Positions 11,768 through 24,318 of a stretch of DNA of 64,000 nt are shown piece by piece (positions within the stretch are counted from its first letter, which is position 1; the number at the start of each line of letters is the position of its first letter). Made by a program: the position numbers and the translations under genes. Source of the DNA: Pochonia chlamydosporia 170 (Eukaryota; Ascomycota; Sordariomycetes; Hypocreales; Clavicipitaceae); contig NC_035795.1 in the NCBI RefSeq assembly GCF_001653235.2, positions 744,001 to 808,000 on the forward strand, given 5' to 3'. The notes under the pieces are model-generated. The model was given only the letters and a program-made list of their open reading frames with translations. It ran no database searches and had not been told where the DNA came from.

Positions 11768-12825
11768 TATTGCGGGAGGACGCGGTATTACAATTTCAAG
11801 AGCGACTGTTCTGTACTCAGGTCAGCCTCAAGATTTATATACATACAAAGTAGGGGGTACAGTGAAGAAATTATAGCACTCAGAAGATTCAGCCACACGA
11901 GTTTCGGCTACATATGCCGTATTTTCATGCCACTGCCTAACTTTTCTCTTATCCAGCCCGCGTACATCTTTCACATGGCAAGGAAATGGCCACTTTGAGA
12001 CTCAAGTTTTTTGTTTTCTCTGAACTATGCCTACAAACACCACATATACAGCCACATAACAAGGCTTCACAAAAACACTTCTAGCATGTATCGCTTACTC
12101 ATGGTTCGGTACAACAAGTGCGTAGCGGCAAAATGGTGGGCATCCTCATGGGATCAGTAAAATGCAAATATTATCACTCTGCAGCTAACCGTGTGCGACG
12201 TCCAAGCGTCTCGTCACAAATGTAGGCCTATCAGATCAATAACTGGTGCAGTCGAGTTGACAGGTCAACGTGAACAACATGCAGTTTGCACCAATGATAC
12301 AGTGGCGAAGTAGAGACCATGTCAATGAGACCCAACAGGCGAGCAGCATTGAAGCACGAAGCCTGCTTGTGTCAGCGCTTATCAGAAAATAACCATGCAA
12401 TGATGCCCGAGTGGAAGCACTTGAGGTTACTCCGTACTTACTGGTGAAGATGGGCTTAGGCTGAACGAAACGCAGCCTTGTTCTCATCAATTTTATTTAT
12501 AGAAAAGGCAAGTGTTGAGCGAGAGCGGCTACTTAAATAGGCACGACCTGCCAGACTGCTCTTTTACCCTCCCATAGGATCTATTTAGGAAAGTGAGATG
12601 TACATGAATGTGCCAACGCTCCGCAACATAAATAGAATTCGCCAATCCTCAACCTTGCTCATTCGGGGTATGCAGATCCTTTGAAAGACCTCGACCAGCT
12701 ACACCAACGTACTTCAACTAACCATGCCACCGAGAAGTTCCTCTCTTGCGGTCGTTACGAACCAGGTGCGATTCTAATAACTTGAAAGTCAAGAATCGTT
12801 AAACGTGATAATTTCTACATCACAT
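11768..12825. other. Intergenic region without recognised gene
   Basis: About 1 kb. The 84-codon minus-strand frame at 12236-12490 is not convincing. From 12660 the sequence becomes leader-like. An ATG at 12724 opens 14 codons ending at a GTGCGA donor (12766); splicing to the acceptor at 12849 would give the next gene an alternative N-terminus (MPPRSSSLAVVTNQ joined to SKNKEA). Confidence 0.4.
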
Positions 12826-15291
12826 ATGGACATGAGCATGGCTGCTCAGTCGAAGAACAAGGAAGCAACAGAACTGCCAGCAAGATTGTCAGAAGAAGTG
12901 GAAGCTGATACTGAAATTCTGAAAGTGTTGAAGCAGTTGAGAGATGGCCAACATCTAATTGTGGGCTTGCTAACTCAGAAGCTCAATCCGTATGATGATA
13001 TTCTCCAGCTTTCTCAAAAACTGTGGAACAGCGAGGTAGAGGTTTGGTCAGGAACAGAAAGAAGATGGCATACCGAGAAACCGCAAGAAGCAGTTATTGG
13101 TAAAGAGTTCTTGAATTATCTTGTACCAAGCGGAATAACCTTGGAGAAAGATCGGCATTCAGGCGGAGTCGTCATTGGATCAGTCCAAAACCTTTTGATG
13201 GCCCGTGAAGCTCTCATGAAGGGTGGAACAGATTTGTTCTCGACTGACGATCAGACCCGAATCAGTATGGAAAACCTCAAAAATAAAATATCTCCAGGCC
13301 TAAACGGTGACTTATGGCCCAAAATCTGGCAGCCGCTGCGAATCAGAGACTACGACAACTGCACAGGGGTCTATTATGCCATTCCACGGTCTTTTGATGA
13401 CCCGTTCTACTATATTCTGGATGATCGAGCAGAGGTCCCCTGCGGCGAGCTCGAGGTGCGATGCCGCCAAGGGTGCACACAACAAGGAGAGTACTGGTAC
13501 TGATGCTATAATAATGCGATAGGTATCGCCGGAACATGCACGTCGTGAAGGAGGAAACGGTCCGATTCATGGAGTCATTGTGTTGGTATCACCAGTAACA
13601 AAGACCAGAAACAAAAATAACAGTCATTTAGGCAAATCTCTGTCAGACACCAGCCCGGTATTATTGGTATAAAGAAAATTGCAACAATAATTTGCCTCAC
13701 TCGTGGAACATGGGTCAACAATACGCGCTCGTTGGGGTTTTTGGATTGCCATGTCTCAGCATGGCGTGAGCGATTTGATTATGAGATACGTACAATAAAA
13801 CCATTCCCAAGCTCAGAAGGGTACATGTACGGCGTCTTTATGCACAGCCTGCGCTCTTTCATAATCACCAGCCCGGAACAACAATCCAGGGGGAAACGCG
13901 CCGTGCGTGCGGGATTGAAGTGCCAAAGAGAATCTATCCAGCTCAAGGGTTTCTACAGTGCAGATACCCTTTCTTTAGCTGAAAGGCGATACTCGACCGC
14001 ACTCTGCTTATTCCCGTTGGCACGACCCTGTGGGCATTTTACCCTTGTTTCTGTGGCAGACACCAAGAATAACAGTATGATGGAAGACGTTTGGTTCAAT
14101 GGCATGGCCCGCGACGCGCGTTGTGATCCTCTTGTCCCTGCTCGGAAGAAGTACCCCATCAAATCAGCCGGACTTTACAGTGGGATGTCCATGTTCCAAC
14201 TACAAATATGTGCTTTCATAGACTCTTGGGAGAAAGATTGGAGCAAGACAATAGCTGAGATTGATCGCATGATTTCTGTTGAGGTATGATTGAGACGTGG
14301 TGTGAGAAGTCGCGAGAAACTAACTATATCACTGTGCAAAAGTCCAATGTTCTGAACGATGACAAGAAACTTCGCGATCTTGTACTCAACACAAGTACCG
14401 ACACATCTGTGTTATACTTCAAGGTATTAAAAATACTCGGGCTACTCACTGACTCAGTCAGGGACTCAGTGAGGCGTCTTGACAATATTTCAGGTAAGAT
14501 TTGGCATGAACATGACGAGGATGCCTGGTTTGAAAGAACATACGTATACGCCAAAGAATCTCAGCAAATTGTGGAATACAATTGGGAGGTTGTTAAAAAA
14601 CAAAAGAATGAGTCCGCAGAGAGAATCTTGAGCAAATTGGATCGATCAACAAACGAAGTGAAGAGTGTAATGAGCGGGGTTAGTCAAAACTTTTGCCCAT
14701 GGATGACATACTTCACTTTGCTTTCTAACTATAGAGAACCAGCTATTCAGCGTTCAGTCCGTCACCGAAGCACAAAAGAGCAGGGCTCTGAACAAATATC
14801 TTTTTGTCTTTACGATTTTTACCATTATATTTCTTCCTCCAACCTTCGTCGTGGTAAGTTGCGCTCATCTCTCGAAATTGACCATACAGGCGCCAACTCA
14901 CATTCTGCAAGGCCTTTTTCAGCAACAGTCTTTTCAACTCTGCTTCAGAGACGGTAAAACCGCCGGGAAAGACTCCCAGGAAAGTATTCGGAAGACTTTT
15001 TGGCTTGTGTTTGGAACATTATCCGCGGTCATATATGCAACCGCGGCACTCATACTTTTTGGAACCCACATTCCGGGACATGCGTGGAAGGCTTGGCTCA
15101 ACAGGAGGCGAAAGTGGGCTTGGCCAAAGTCTCATGTGGCCAGCAGTACGGGGGATGGTTCAAATCAACAAGTAGAAAGAGATGGACTGGAAACTCGTTT
15201 CGCCTCTTTAAAACGAATCTTGAGAGGACGCAATATGAAAGAGTCTGATTCTGAGAAGGCAGGGGAGCACGTGGAAAATGTGCTGACATGA
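12826..15291 (+). CDS. CorA-like fungal membrane protein of unknown function
   Basis: Multi-exon gene: 12826-13455, 13523-about 13585, 13624-14283, 14343-14678, 14737-14853 and 14929-15291 (about 722 residues). The large soluble N-terminal part has no motif I recognise. The C-terminal part is the pattern of fungal CorA-like proteins: a helix with TEAQKSRALNKYLFVFT, the hydrophobic end IIFLPPTFVV, and a second segment FWLVFGTLSAVIYATAALIL, i.e. two C-terminal membrane helices. The Gly-Met-Asn signature of true CorA Mg2+ channels is not seen, so Mg2+ transport should not be assumed. Most junctions are in phase with CTAAC-type branch sites; the 13585/13624 junction implies a very short (38-50 nt) intron and is unresolved. 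The start is uncertain (12724 spliced, or 12826). The final acceptor could be 14889 instead of 14928. Confidence 0.62.
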
Positions 15292-16267
15292 GGGAGGCAC
15301 CTCGTTCATCACAGGCTACGGAAATGACTCTGGGGTTTACTGGGATGGGTTTGAAGACTCAGGAGACTGAATTTATGAAGTTCCGTGTCATGGGGTGTTA
15401 ATCAGAGTTGGAGTTCTCAAAGCCTAGGGAAGGTGGTTATTAGCCTTCATCTGGTCCGTCGTCCGATTACCCTTTTATAGAACTGTAACTGTGTTTTCTG
15501 CCACAGGCACATGTGATTCATCAGCAAGTCGCTGTTTTCTCTTACATGTTTGAGCTCGGATGTTAGTTCACATATATGCATTTACTTAGTTGTCTCTAGA
15601 TATTACGATTTATTACTAACTAGATATATATGGTGTGTTAAAGGCGACAATCTTGACATTTCTTATCCTCCAACGTAATTGCCTCTTTTTTTCTGAACCT
15701 TTGACTACTCACTCACTATACACACCTCAGCTTATATGGCGCAGTAATAGCATGCCACACTATGGTGACACCTTGGCTCGAATCCGAAAAAGGTGGGAAT
15801 ATAAAGATCGCCCTTATTCTAGGAGGCAACTTAAACCCTCATTTAGTGCAAAAGTGACTGCACTCTGGTTATCTTCGCAGTCAACTTCCTGTCCGCAGTC
15901 CAACTTTTGGTGGTGTCCGGGTTAGGGTTAATAGGTATAGCAAACTTTACGACCAATTGCACAGGTAATATTGCGAAGATGACTGCAATAACAACTGCAA
16001 TGAAACTGTAAAGCTTACTACAGTTGATCACATAAATAAGCCTTTAGAATATGCTCTAGAAACAGGCGCATCGTGCTATTTACCTGTTCTTCGAATTCGA
16101 CCCAAGGTGCCACCGAGGTACACTGTGGAGCCACCCGAACTCGACCAGACCAAACGCCTCCAAGTTTTCACAACTGGCATCAAGATATGAGCTTCACAAC
16201 CTGTCATCTCATCACACGCAATAAACTCACTCATCCCCGCCACGCAACCACCTCACAATTGCTCCTC
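15292..16267. other. Intergenic region with a short telomere-like motif
   Basis: No gene recognised. It contains GGGTTAGGGTTAA at about 15919-15931, two copies of the fungal telomere unit TTAGGG. Small frames (15635-15925 and others) have no protein-like features. The frame of the next gene is open back to 16073, but without an ATG before 16187. Confidence 0.45.
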
Positions 16268-17502
16268 ATGACCCAGCCGCATCTACTCCTGGCCCTACGC
16301 TCCCGTCGACTCATAGCATCACAAATCGCACCAGCAACACTATTCTCCTGCCGCGCATCTCACCACACACAGGCTCAACCTCATCGCAGGCTCTCACCAA
16401 GATCTGCCTCTCATCCAACAAAACAACACGTCCCAGCGCGCAAGTTACAATCCGCCTCGTCGCGAATATACATACCACCCAAGAGCAATGCCCCATCCAT
16501 AGGCACAGCTCCCCCATCAGAAGCTTCAACAACGAGCATACCTCACAACACCACCTCCGCAGCCATGGCAGAACCATCCCTCCCCAAACAAACACTAAAC
16601 GTGCTCGCCAACTCATTCACCCCCCTGAACAACATCAAGCAAGGCGTCAAAAAAGTCACATCCAAAATAGAAGCCTTACCAAAAAAGGGAATAAAGCGCA
16701 AATCCAAATCCGCCAAACAATCTCAACCACCGTCAGTAATCCCATCCCCTCACATCCTCCTCACGCCTAACACCCTCACAGCACATCAGACGAGGACAAC
16801 AACTCCAAAAAACCACGCCAACCGCCCTCCCGCGCATCCGGCGGAATCCCCTCCCCCTCAACCCGCTACCTCACCCAATCTCTCCCACCACCCACCCTCC
16901 TCCCCAACCCTCGTCGCATCCTCGTCATCCTCGACCTCAACGGCACTCTCCTCTACAGACCCTCACGCCGGCGCCCATCCACATTCATCGAACGCCCTCA
17001 CGCGCGGGCCTTTCTAAAATACTGCCTCGACACATTCTACCTCGCAATATGGTCGTCCGCACGTCCCCAAAACGTGAACAACATGGTCGCCCAGCTTCTC
17101 ACGCCAGAAGAACGCGACAAGTGTCTCATCATATGGGCCCGAGACCGCTTCGGCCTCTCGCAGCAGGACTACGATACCAGAGTCCAGGTCTACAAACGGC
17201 TGTCCCTGGTGTGGGACGACCCGCAGGTCAGAGCATCGCATCCCGACGCCAAAACCGGCGGACGCTGGGACCAGTCTAACACGGTGCTGGTGGATGACTC
17301 TCGTGAGAAGGGGAGAGGTGAGCCGCATAATATTCTGCCTATACCCGAGTTCTCTGGGTCGCAGGGGGAGCCGCCGAATGTGTTGCCCCAGGTTCATGAC
17401 TACTTGAATGCCTTGTGCCTCCAGGCCGATATTAGCAGGTACATGCGCGAGAATCCGTTTGCTCTGAACTCCGAATATACATTGCCTGCGGCTTCCTGCT
17501 AG
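16268..17502 (+). CDS. NIF/FCP1-homology (HAD fold) protein, probably mitochondrial, altered catalytic motif
   Basis: Two exons, 16268-16731 and 16782-17502, joined through a 50-nt intron (GTCAGT...CCTAACACCCTCACAG); 394 residues. The N-terminus (MTQPHLLLALRSRRLIASQ...) is Arg-rich and acid-free, like a mitochondrial presequence; an earlier in-frame ATG at 16187 is possible. A basic, Pro/Ser-rich spacer follows. The FCP1-homology domain begins at RRILVILDLNGTLLYR (DLNGT at 206-210) and includes FYLAIWSSARPQNV and the late WDQSNTVLVDDSREK motif. In active FCP1/SCP phosphatases the first motif is DxDxT; here the second Asp is Asn208, so the general acid/base is missing. This points to a non-catalytic or Tim50-like role, which is inference. 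It converges with the eEF1B-gamma gene. Confidence 0.75.
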
Positions 17503-17866
17503 TCAGCATATGTTTGGCTGCTGTTCATGTCCTATATCTGCTTGTTGATAGATAGTCTGTAGCAGGTGCATATGCCTAGGTGGATGACTCTGGATGCAGC
17601 CTTGTGATACCCAATTCGATAGAAGCAAAGTAACAATGGATATACATTCACAATAAGGATGTAGGGCCAGATTTGTTTGGCTTGTCAATCTAGCTTGTTT
17701 TTATTCTTCTCGACTATTGACGTGGAAGCCTGTGCATCCTAGCGATGATGCCGCCTTGATTCCATGGCAGATCCTCATAAATCATTCCCTTTTTTGTCCC
17801 CGGTTCTACATCATTCATCAACATGCCATCATCATCAGTTCATTCAAGCTAGTCTGGTCCGATAAT
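17503..17866. other. Convergent 3' region
   Basis: 364 bp between two stop codons facing each other. No gene or strong repeat seen; presumably the 3' UTRs and terminators of both genes. Confidence 0.5.
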
Positions 17867-19482
17867 TTACTTGAAAACCTTTCCAGAGCGATGGGCGTAC
17901 TCCTTGCCGTTGACGACGACAGGCTTCTCCCAGCCCCACTGATTCTCAAGGTAGGCACGGTCCTCAGCGTTCTTAGGGTCAAGCTTCTTGAAATTGTAGT
18001 GCTCAGAGTCAGGGGCGACGTCGAAAACGGGCATCAACTCCTGGCCACGGATGACGAAAGCACCCTGAATAACAGAGTCGTTGTCCTCGCCATAGACTGA
18101 AGCGCAGCCGAAGACATACTTGCGAGAACCCTCCATACGGTTGTTGAAGCCACCGATGAGGTTGTTGGACATGAAAGTCAGCTTAAGCTCCTCGGGGTAC
18201 TTATATTCGGCACTCCAGATGGAGTACTCGTCGAAGGGAACGTTCTCCCAGAACCACTTCAGGGCATCAGGAGTCTCGCTGTTGGAGTACTGGCGCTTCC
18301 ACTCATCGAGAGGGAAAGAAGCGCGGGGAAGGAGGTCAAGGGGGTGCTTGGGCTTAGGAGCAGCGGCAGGCTCCTCCTCCTGCTGAGCAGCGGGAGCGGC
18401 AGGCTTGGGGGCAGGCTTCGGGGCCTCGGGCTTCTTGGGGGCGACGTTGGTCAAGGCAGGCTTCTCAAGGAGAGCAAGAGGCTTGGCCACGGCGGTGATG
18501 ATGGGCTGATTGATGACAGTCTCGTACCAACGAGTGGTGTTGGGGTGCTGCTGGCGCCACTGCTTGTCGAAGAAGTACTGGAAGCCGCGGTGAAGCAGAG
18601 GGGCGCAGAAGAGATCAGCCAGGGTGATTCGCTCGCCGACGAGGAAGGTGTTGTGGAGAAGGTAGTTCTCGATGACACCGACAACCTTCTCGACAACCTT
18701 GGAGGCATCGTCAACGCTCTTCTTGTTGTAGGGAGCCTTGCCAACCAGGGGTCGGAACCAGTCGCCCATGGGGCCAACGAACTCCATGTTGAAGAAGGAC
18801 ATCCACTTCAGGATGGAAGCATAGCTATGAGCAAGTCAGCAACTTGAACTTGAAGTGGCAATCACAAGAAAATACATACTCCTGCTTGGTCTTGCCGAGA
18901 AGGGTGGTCTTCTCGTTCTGGGAGGTGACTATAATGCAAAGTTAGCGTCCCATCCGAAGAAGACAAAAGGCTCCATTGCGAGTGAACAATTCAAACAAGG
19001 GATTTGGGCAAAGATCAGAAGTTAGGCTTTATCCACACAAGAAAGTAATTTCAGACAGGGATAACTGTATAAAATAAAAAGCTAAGTCATCATATGCAAA
19101 GCTCCAACAGTCGAATTCCGTCGGAAGACGAGACGAGACGAAAGTGAAGCAAGCTGAGTCACAAGGGACGGAAGATCTTACCATAGATGGCGACAGCAAT
19201 AGCCTCAGAGAGAGCAAAGCCATCCTCGCCAACGAAAGCAGGGATCTTGCCAAGACCGCTGGCAGTCTGGTGCTCAGCAGTAGGCTTGCCGAACTCAATC
19301 TCAGAGATCTTGAGGTCGAGGTTGTTGGCCTTCGCGACCGCCTTGATGGCGACGGAGCGGGGGTTGTCCTAAGGCGAGAGAACGTCAGCAATCTGGCTCG
19401 CAGCTTGATTGTGTCGGGTAAAAGAGTCAAAGCACAAGCTACTTCGACTTACAGAGTGGGTGAAAAGGGTGCCGAAAGCCAT
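17867..19482 (-). CDS. EEF1G: Translation elongation factor eEF1B gamma subunit
   Basis: Four exons: 19453-19482, 19182-19368, 18880-18928 and 17867-18824; 407 residues, normal for the family. It is the scaffolding subunit of the eEF1B complex that recharges eEF1A with GTP. Order of domains: glutathione-transferase-like N-domain (LFTHSDNPRSVAI ... GLGKIPAFV ... LSEAIAVAIYV), GST C-domain (LLHNTFLVGERITLADLF), a Pro/Ala/Lys linker, and the conserved C-terminal EF1G domain from HPLDLLPRASFPLDEWKR to the stop. It begins with a 10-codon exon. Intron 2 is 253 nt, long for this window, while the other two are 84 and 55 nt. It is divergent from the uS9m gene with 337 bp between ATGs, so cytosolic and mitochondrial translation genes share a promoter region. 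Confidence 0.95.
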
Positions 19483-19819
19483 CTTGTCAAATGTTTCAGT
19501 TGTTCAACAATTGATGTGAGAATGAAGAACCAAGTTGGAGAGAAGCAGAGCGGAGATGGGGTCGTTTCGAGGAAATTTTTATTTAAATTGGGGAGCTTAG
19601 GCGAATTGCCCCTCGCGCCGTGGCTGTCCAAGCAACGGTGGCTGGTAAGTGGCTGAGGTGGCATCAATCTTATCTACACGTGATGGGAGAATGGGAGCGC
19701 AGCCATAGGCCAAGTTTTTGATGTCTGAGCTGCCAACCAGGAGATTTTCTGAGTCCGTTGAAAGCAGCGACCGAACGACCATCGACGCCAATTCGCAACT
19801 GCGGCGGCGAGCAGGAATC
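19483..19819. promoter_or_regulatory. Bidirectional promoter, eEF1B-gamma / uS9m
   Basis: 337 bp between the two divergent start codons. The uS9m frame is open upstream to 19718, but the 19820 ATG gives the better presequence. No specific element is claimed. Confidence 0.55.
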
Positions 19820-20816
19820 ATGGCCACATTGGCGAACGGCCTCCGACACCTGAGGTGCCCGAGACAGCTCGCAAATGCTCAATGGCACCAGCAAACCTTG
19901 AAACGGGCGACTCCGTTGTGCATCCGGGCCGTAAACACGGCAGCTCGAAACGACGACGACAGTTCAAAGGCTCTTGTTGAGTCCCTTCAAATCCCTTTTC
20001 AGGGGATTACCCATGCGAGAACTATTCCCGCCACTCCTTCGTATTTCTCCAGAGAACCGCAGTTCAACGATCTCTACATTCGGATATCAACCCTATTGAC
20101 CCGATATCACCACCTCCCAACCGTCTCAACCGGTGACGCTCCACACGTCCCATGGACAAAACTCGAGGAAATGCGATCCCAAATGGGCGAGCCCATCAAG
20201 GCATCACATTACCAAAAAGTCCTCCGTGTGGCCAAACGACTCAATCTCATCGAACCAAGCCTACAGCCCGCCGAGGTCAAGATTGCTCTTCAGGAATTTG
20301 CGCGCGACGTCAATCCGTTTCTCAACATGCCCAGCCCGATTTCCATTGACAAATTCGGCCGTGCCATCGCAGTAGGCAAGCGAAAGGCGTCAACCGCACG
20401 CGCATTTGTCGTCGAAGGAACCGGAGAGGTCTTGGTCAACGGCAAGCCGCTCAACGAAGCTTTCGGTCGTGTCCACGACCGTGAGAGCGCCGTCTGGGCC
20501 CTCACCGCGACGGACAGACTGGACAAATACAATGTGTGGGTTCTTGTGGAAGGCGGCGGTACTACCGGGCAAGCAGAAGCTATCACACTTGCCGTGGCGA
20601 AGGCACTAGTGGCCCATGAGCCGGCACTGAAGACCGCTCTAAGAAAAGGTAACAACCCTATGCCCTGTCTCTCAATCCGCCATTTTCCTTGTCACTTTAA
20701 TCTTGTACTAATCGTTTTCTGCAGCGGGTTGCATCACTAGGGATCCAAGAACAGTTGAGAGGAAGAAGCACGGCCATGTCAAGGCCCGTAAGATGCCCGC
20801 TTGGGTCAAGCGATAG
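19820..20816 (+). CDS. mrps9: Mitochondrial small-subunit ribosomal protein uS9m
   Basis: Two exons, 19820-20648 and 20725-20816, with a 76-nt intron (GTAACA...TACTAATC...CTGCAG); 306 residues. The first ~45 residues ([21 protein letters not shown]) form an Arg-rich, acid-free presequence. The C-terminal ~130 residues are a ribosomal S9 domain: [20 protein letters not shown], a [12 protein letters not shown] block, the [15 protein letters not shown] helix, then [18 protein letters not shown]. The basic C-terminal tail ending VKR, which in S9 proteins reaches toward the P-site tRNA, is encoded mostly by exon 2. The middle section is the usual mitochondrial extension. The in-frame ATG at 19718 is rejected because its added 34 residues are polar and acidic. 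Confidence 0.93.
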
Positions 20817-23800
20817 TTGTATGTGGTTAGAATTGTTTTCCTCTCCTCGTGAAGCGGTATTACCGGAGGTAACTTGGGGGCCGTTGTGGGGAGCATGTAC
20901 ATGTATAGTCATTCAGAAGGCGTCATTTCCCCGGGGAGATTCTCCGGGTTGTATTATGGAAATTTAGCCCATTATAGTCCCAGATGAAAATATCATTGAT
21001 CCTGACTTACGACGATTCCTCCATTGTGGCTGCCTGAATCCTAGGATCCAGCTGCTAAAGCCCGCAGGGTTGGATCACCGACGGACTATTGTGACTTGGT
21101 GCGGATAGTGTCCCCATGCCGCCGATAGAACTTGGTTTAGGGGAAAGTTAAAATCTGCTCGTTGAAACTTGCCTTCTTTCAACCAACACGTTGCACGAAG
21201 CGAGTAGCCAGTGCTATGAAATCATGCCCTTAATGCATGGTTGTTCCATTTCCCAAGTTGGGTGTTAGTACGTGGTCATCATCTTGGGCAAATTCATCTT
21301 CGCAACTTGCCATCTTATAGAGTAGTGCTTTACGATGCCCCATCCCTGCAATTGCAAATCAGGGTCGTATTGCGAGGAATTGGCACCAGTATACTCCGTA
21401 CACAGCACGATCAACAGCATGACGCAGGGTTCGAGAAATGGGACGGAACCTGGAACCTGGACAATGCCGTCAAGCACCGAAACGTTAACGTCAGACGGCA
21501 AGCAGGCCTTCAACCTGCTCGTGTCGAGTCGGAACCACGGCTTTTTTTGGTCATGGCGGATAGTAAACTGGTTACATCGCGGTCCGTCAACGTGCTCATT
21601 GTCTCCCTCGGCGCATAACGGCGGCGAGATGCATGGCTTTGGAACCCTATGCAGGTCGGATGCGGAGGAGGCGGGATAGTTTGGTAGGCTCTTGGCCTGC
21701 AAGGCGATGGCGTTTCGATTGAATCGGACACTCCGACGTTACCGGAATCGACATCTGAAAACGTGGAAGATTAATTTGGGCTACAACCAATAGTGCATTG
21801 ACTACTCCATACAGGGCCTCGAGAGCAAAAATTCTAGAAAAAACTGTGGAGGCCAAAATTTCCACCTTCTCAAACAATTGTTTTAGCTTTCTCCCCTGCC
21901 TTCGATTCTTGCCAGGTTGCCTGGATTTGTCAAAATGGACCATGGGCATCAATACGGTCAATGCGGTCATGGGGCTGGTTTGAGCCCTTCCATTATTGTA
22001 CGAGTTGGGGTCTGATGTGGGCGATGGTAGCCATAATAGGAAATGACAAAGAGGAGTATTTCGTCATGGCTTATGTTGTCAATGGGTTTCTATTATGGTA
22101 TCTTCAGCCACACGACGAGTCAAACAAGTCAATTTGTTTGTAGGGGTAAGGGAAGCATAGAGGCAACCAAAAATACTCTTCAACAAAGAAGCAGATGAGA
22201 CATTCCCCATCAAAGCTTGGGTCGATAGTAACAAGGAAGACACAACTGGATCTAGACCAAGGCGGTGTTGTGTAATGTAATTATCGCCCATTTGAGAGCT
22301 TCTTTCGAGGTCTGCGGTGAGGTGGGACTGAGTCAACTGGTATCCATCCTGCCAAGCGTCCGAAACAGTGGCCACTGATCAAGCCTTTGTTGCGAGGATA
22401 CGACGATGATTGCCTACCTAGGCATTTCGAATTGTTTTGGGTACCTTCCCAAGAACTCCGCTGAGCGCCCCATGAGGCTGAAAAGGGCCGAGAAAGCCGT
22501 CTTTTTGTCCACTTCCCTGTCGATGATCCTTTTTTTTTCGCCCGGCCATCTCCCAACTAGTGGCATAGGTGCCGTCAAAGGACTGGGCCAGGGCCTAGCA
22601 ATGGCAACAAAGCTCGATCGGGAAGAGGTGGCAGATACGTAGGTTCGGTGCTTGAATTCCGGTTCAGGTCGCCCCGTGTTCGTTTCCAAAACATGTCGGT
22701 AAGTCAAAGTCAAGATATTGACTTTACGTCCGCGTTGCCAAGTCTACATAGCCAAAGATCCTCGACACGGAACTCGCATCCCAAGTTAGGCCCTTTGTAG
22801 GCTCAAGACACTCAAGACGCGAGTGCAAACCGGAAGAGTTCCAGTCGAATGAGTGGCGTCAAAGCACGAACTTCCACCATGATTGGGCGGCACTGCCTGT
22901 TGAGCCAGCCTCTTTGATGGGGCAGTGCCTGAGAGCGCCCATGGCTTTATGCAACAGCAAGATGGACACACAGTTAGGCCGGCAGCATTGCATCGCCATG
23001 GATGTAAATACCGCCCAACATGATCTGATGGATATGCGCGTCAATGACACAGCAAAGCTAAACCCTGTAAGTGCCCAGATGTTTTGCAGAAGTACTGCTC
23101 GGTTGTTGCATACCAGGTTGCAAGGCGCATGCAGCACACGCCTGTGCCCTAATTGTAGCGCTTTAGTAATATGATGAATGGCACCATGTCGTGAATTGTT
23201 TTGGTGGTCGTATCTGACGTGAGTGTTTCGATACTGACATGTACCAAAACCAGGGACAAGACGGATTGTAGGTGGAGGAATTTGTAAGGTTCTATGCTGA
23301 AACGATACACCATGCCATCCTTGCCTGGGACGAGGTGACTGTGTGGAAAGCCCAAGCATGTCAATCAAATTAAGGGGGTTGCAAATATTCCCTACAGCGA
23401 ATTTTTTTTTTTTTTTCAGCTTTGACTTGATGTGCAAGCTTCTGGCAATGTTGCCAATCAAGTTTGTAATGTTACATGTGTGCGTGCTTTACCTGGGTAC
23501 CTGGGGCATGATGCCAACCGTGCAAGGGCTCGTCTGAAGTGTCTCCATGGCCAAGTGTTCTTGGCTGTGATCCAGGAATTAGAATGAAGTATAAACTTAC
23601 CACATACGAAGCAAAGCTAACCAAAATCATCAATGTACAGCATGCGAGCTATAGTTGACACTCAAAAAGATTTGGAGACAGTAGCGGACACGTTGGGCGC
23701 CACGTCCAATGCTCATGTTGTCAGATACCGCCCCGGTATGCTCAACTGAGAGGTGTTGGGTTTATTTCTGCAATGAGAATACAAGCAGCATTGAATGCAA

Positions 23801-24260
23801 CAGTGATGAGCTCGTCTGTGCCTGCTTGCCAGATCCGTACAATGCAGTTTCCGGTGTATGGTGTTTCGACCGAGGAGTAATTACATGTGGTACTAAAGCG
23901 ATTAGGTCCTAATATACCAGAATATCCTGCGGAGTACGACGAGAAGACTCGACATATTGCACATGTCCTTCAAGTTGGTGTGTAGGTCTTGGCCGTTTTT
24001 GGTGCCCAACTAGATCTGCATCATTTCATGCAACCAGGTTGACTGTTACTGAATCCAACCGACTGCAGACTCCTAGGCGTTTCAGGCAAATCAAATCAGC
24101 TCTGGTACTCCCACGTAGTCCGGCTCCTGAATGCCAGCGTAACAGTATTTACCTACGTAAGTACCAGGTAGGTAGATAATCGGCTGCAAAGCCAGGCAAA
24201 GCAGAGAGTACCTTCACGGGAGGAAAAAGAGGAAGTCGAAGAGGTTAAGTCATAAGTCTG

Positions 24261-24318
<58 letters not shown>

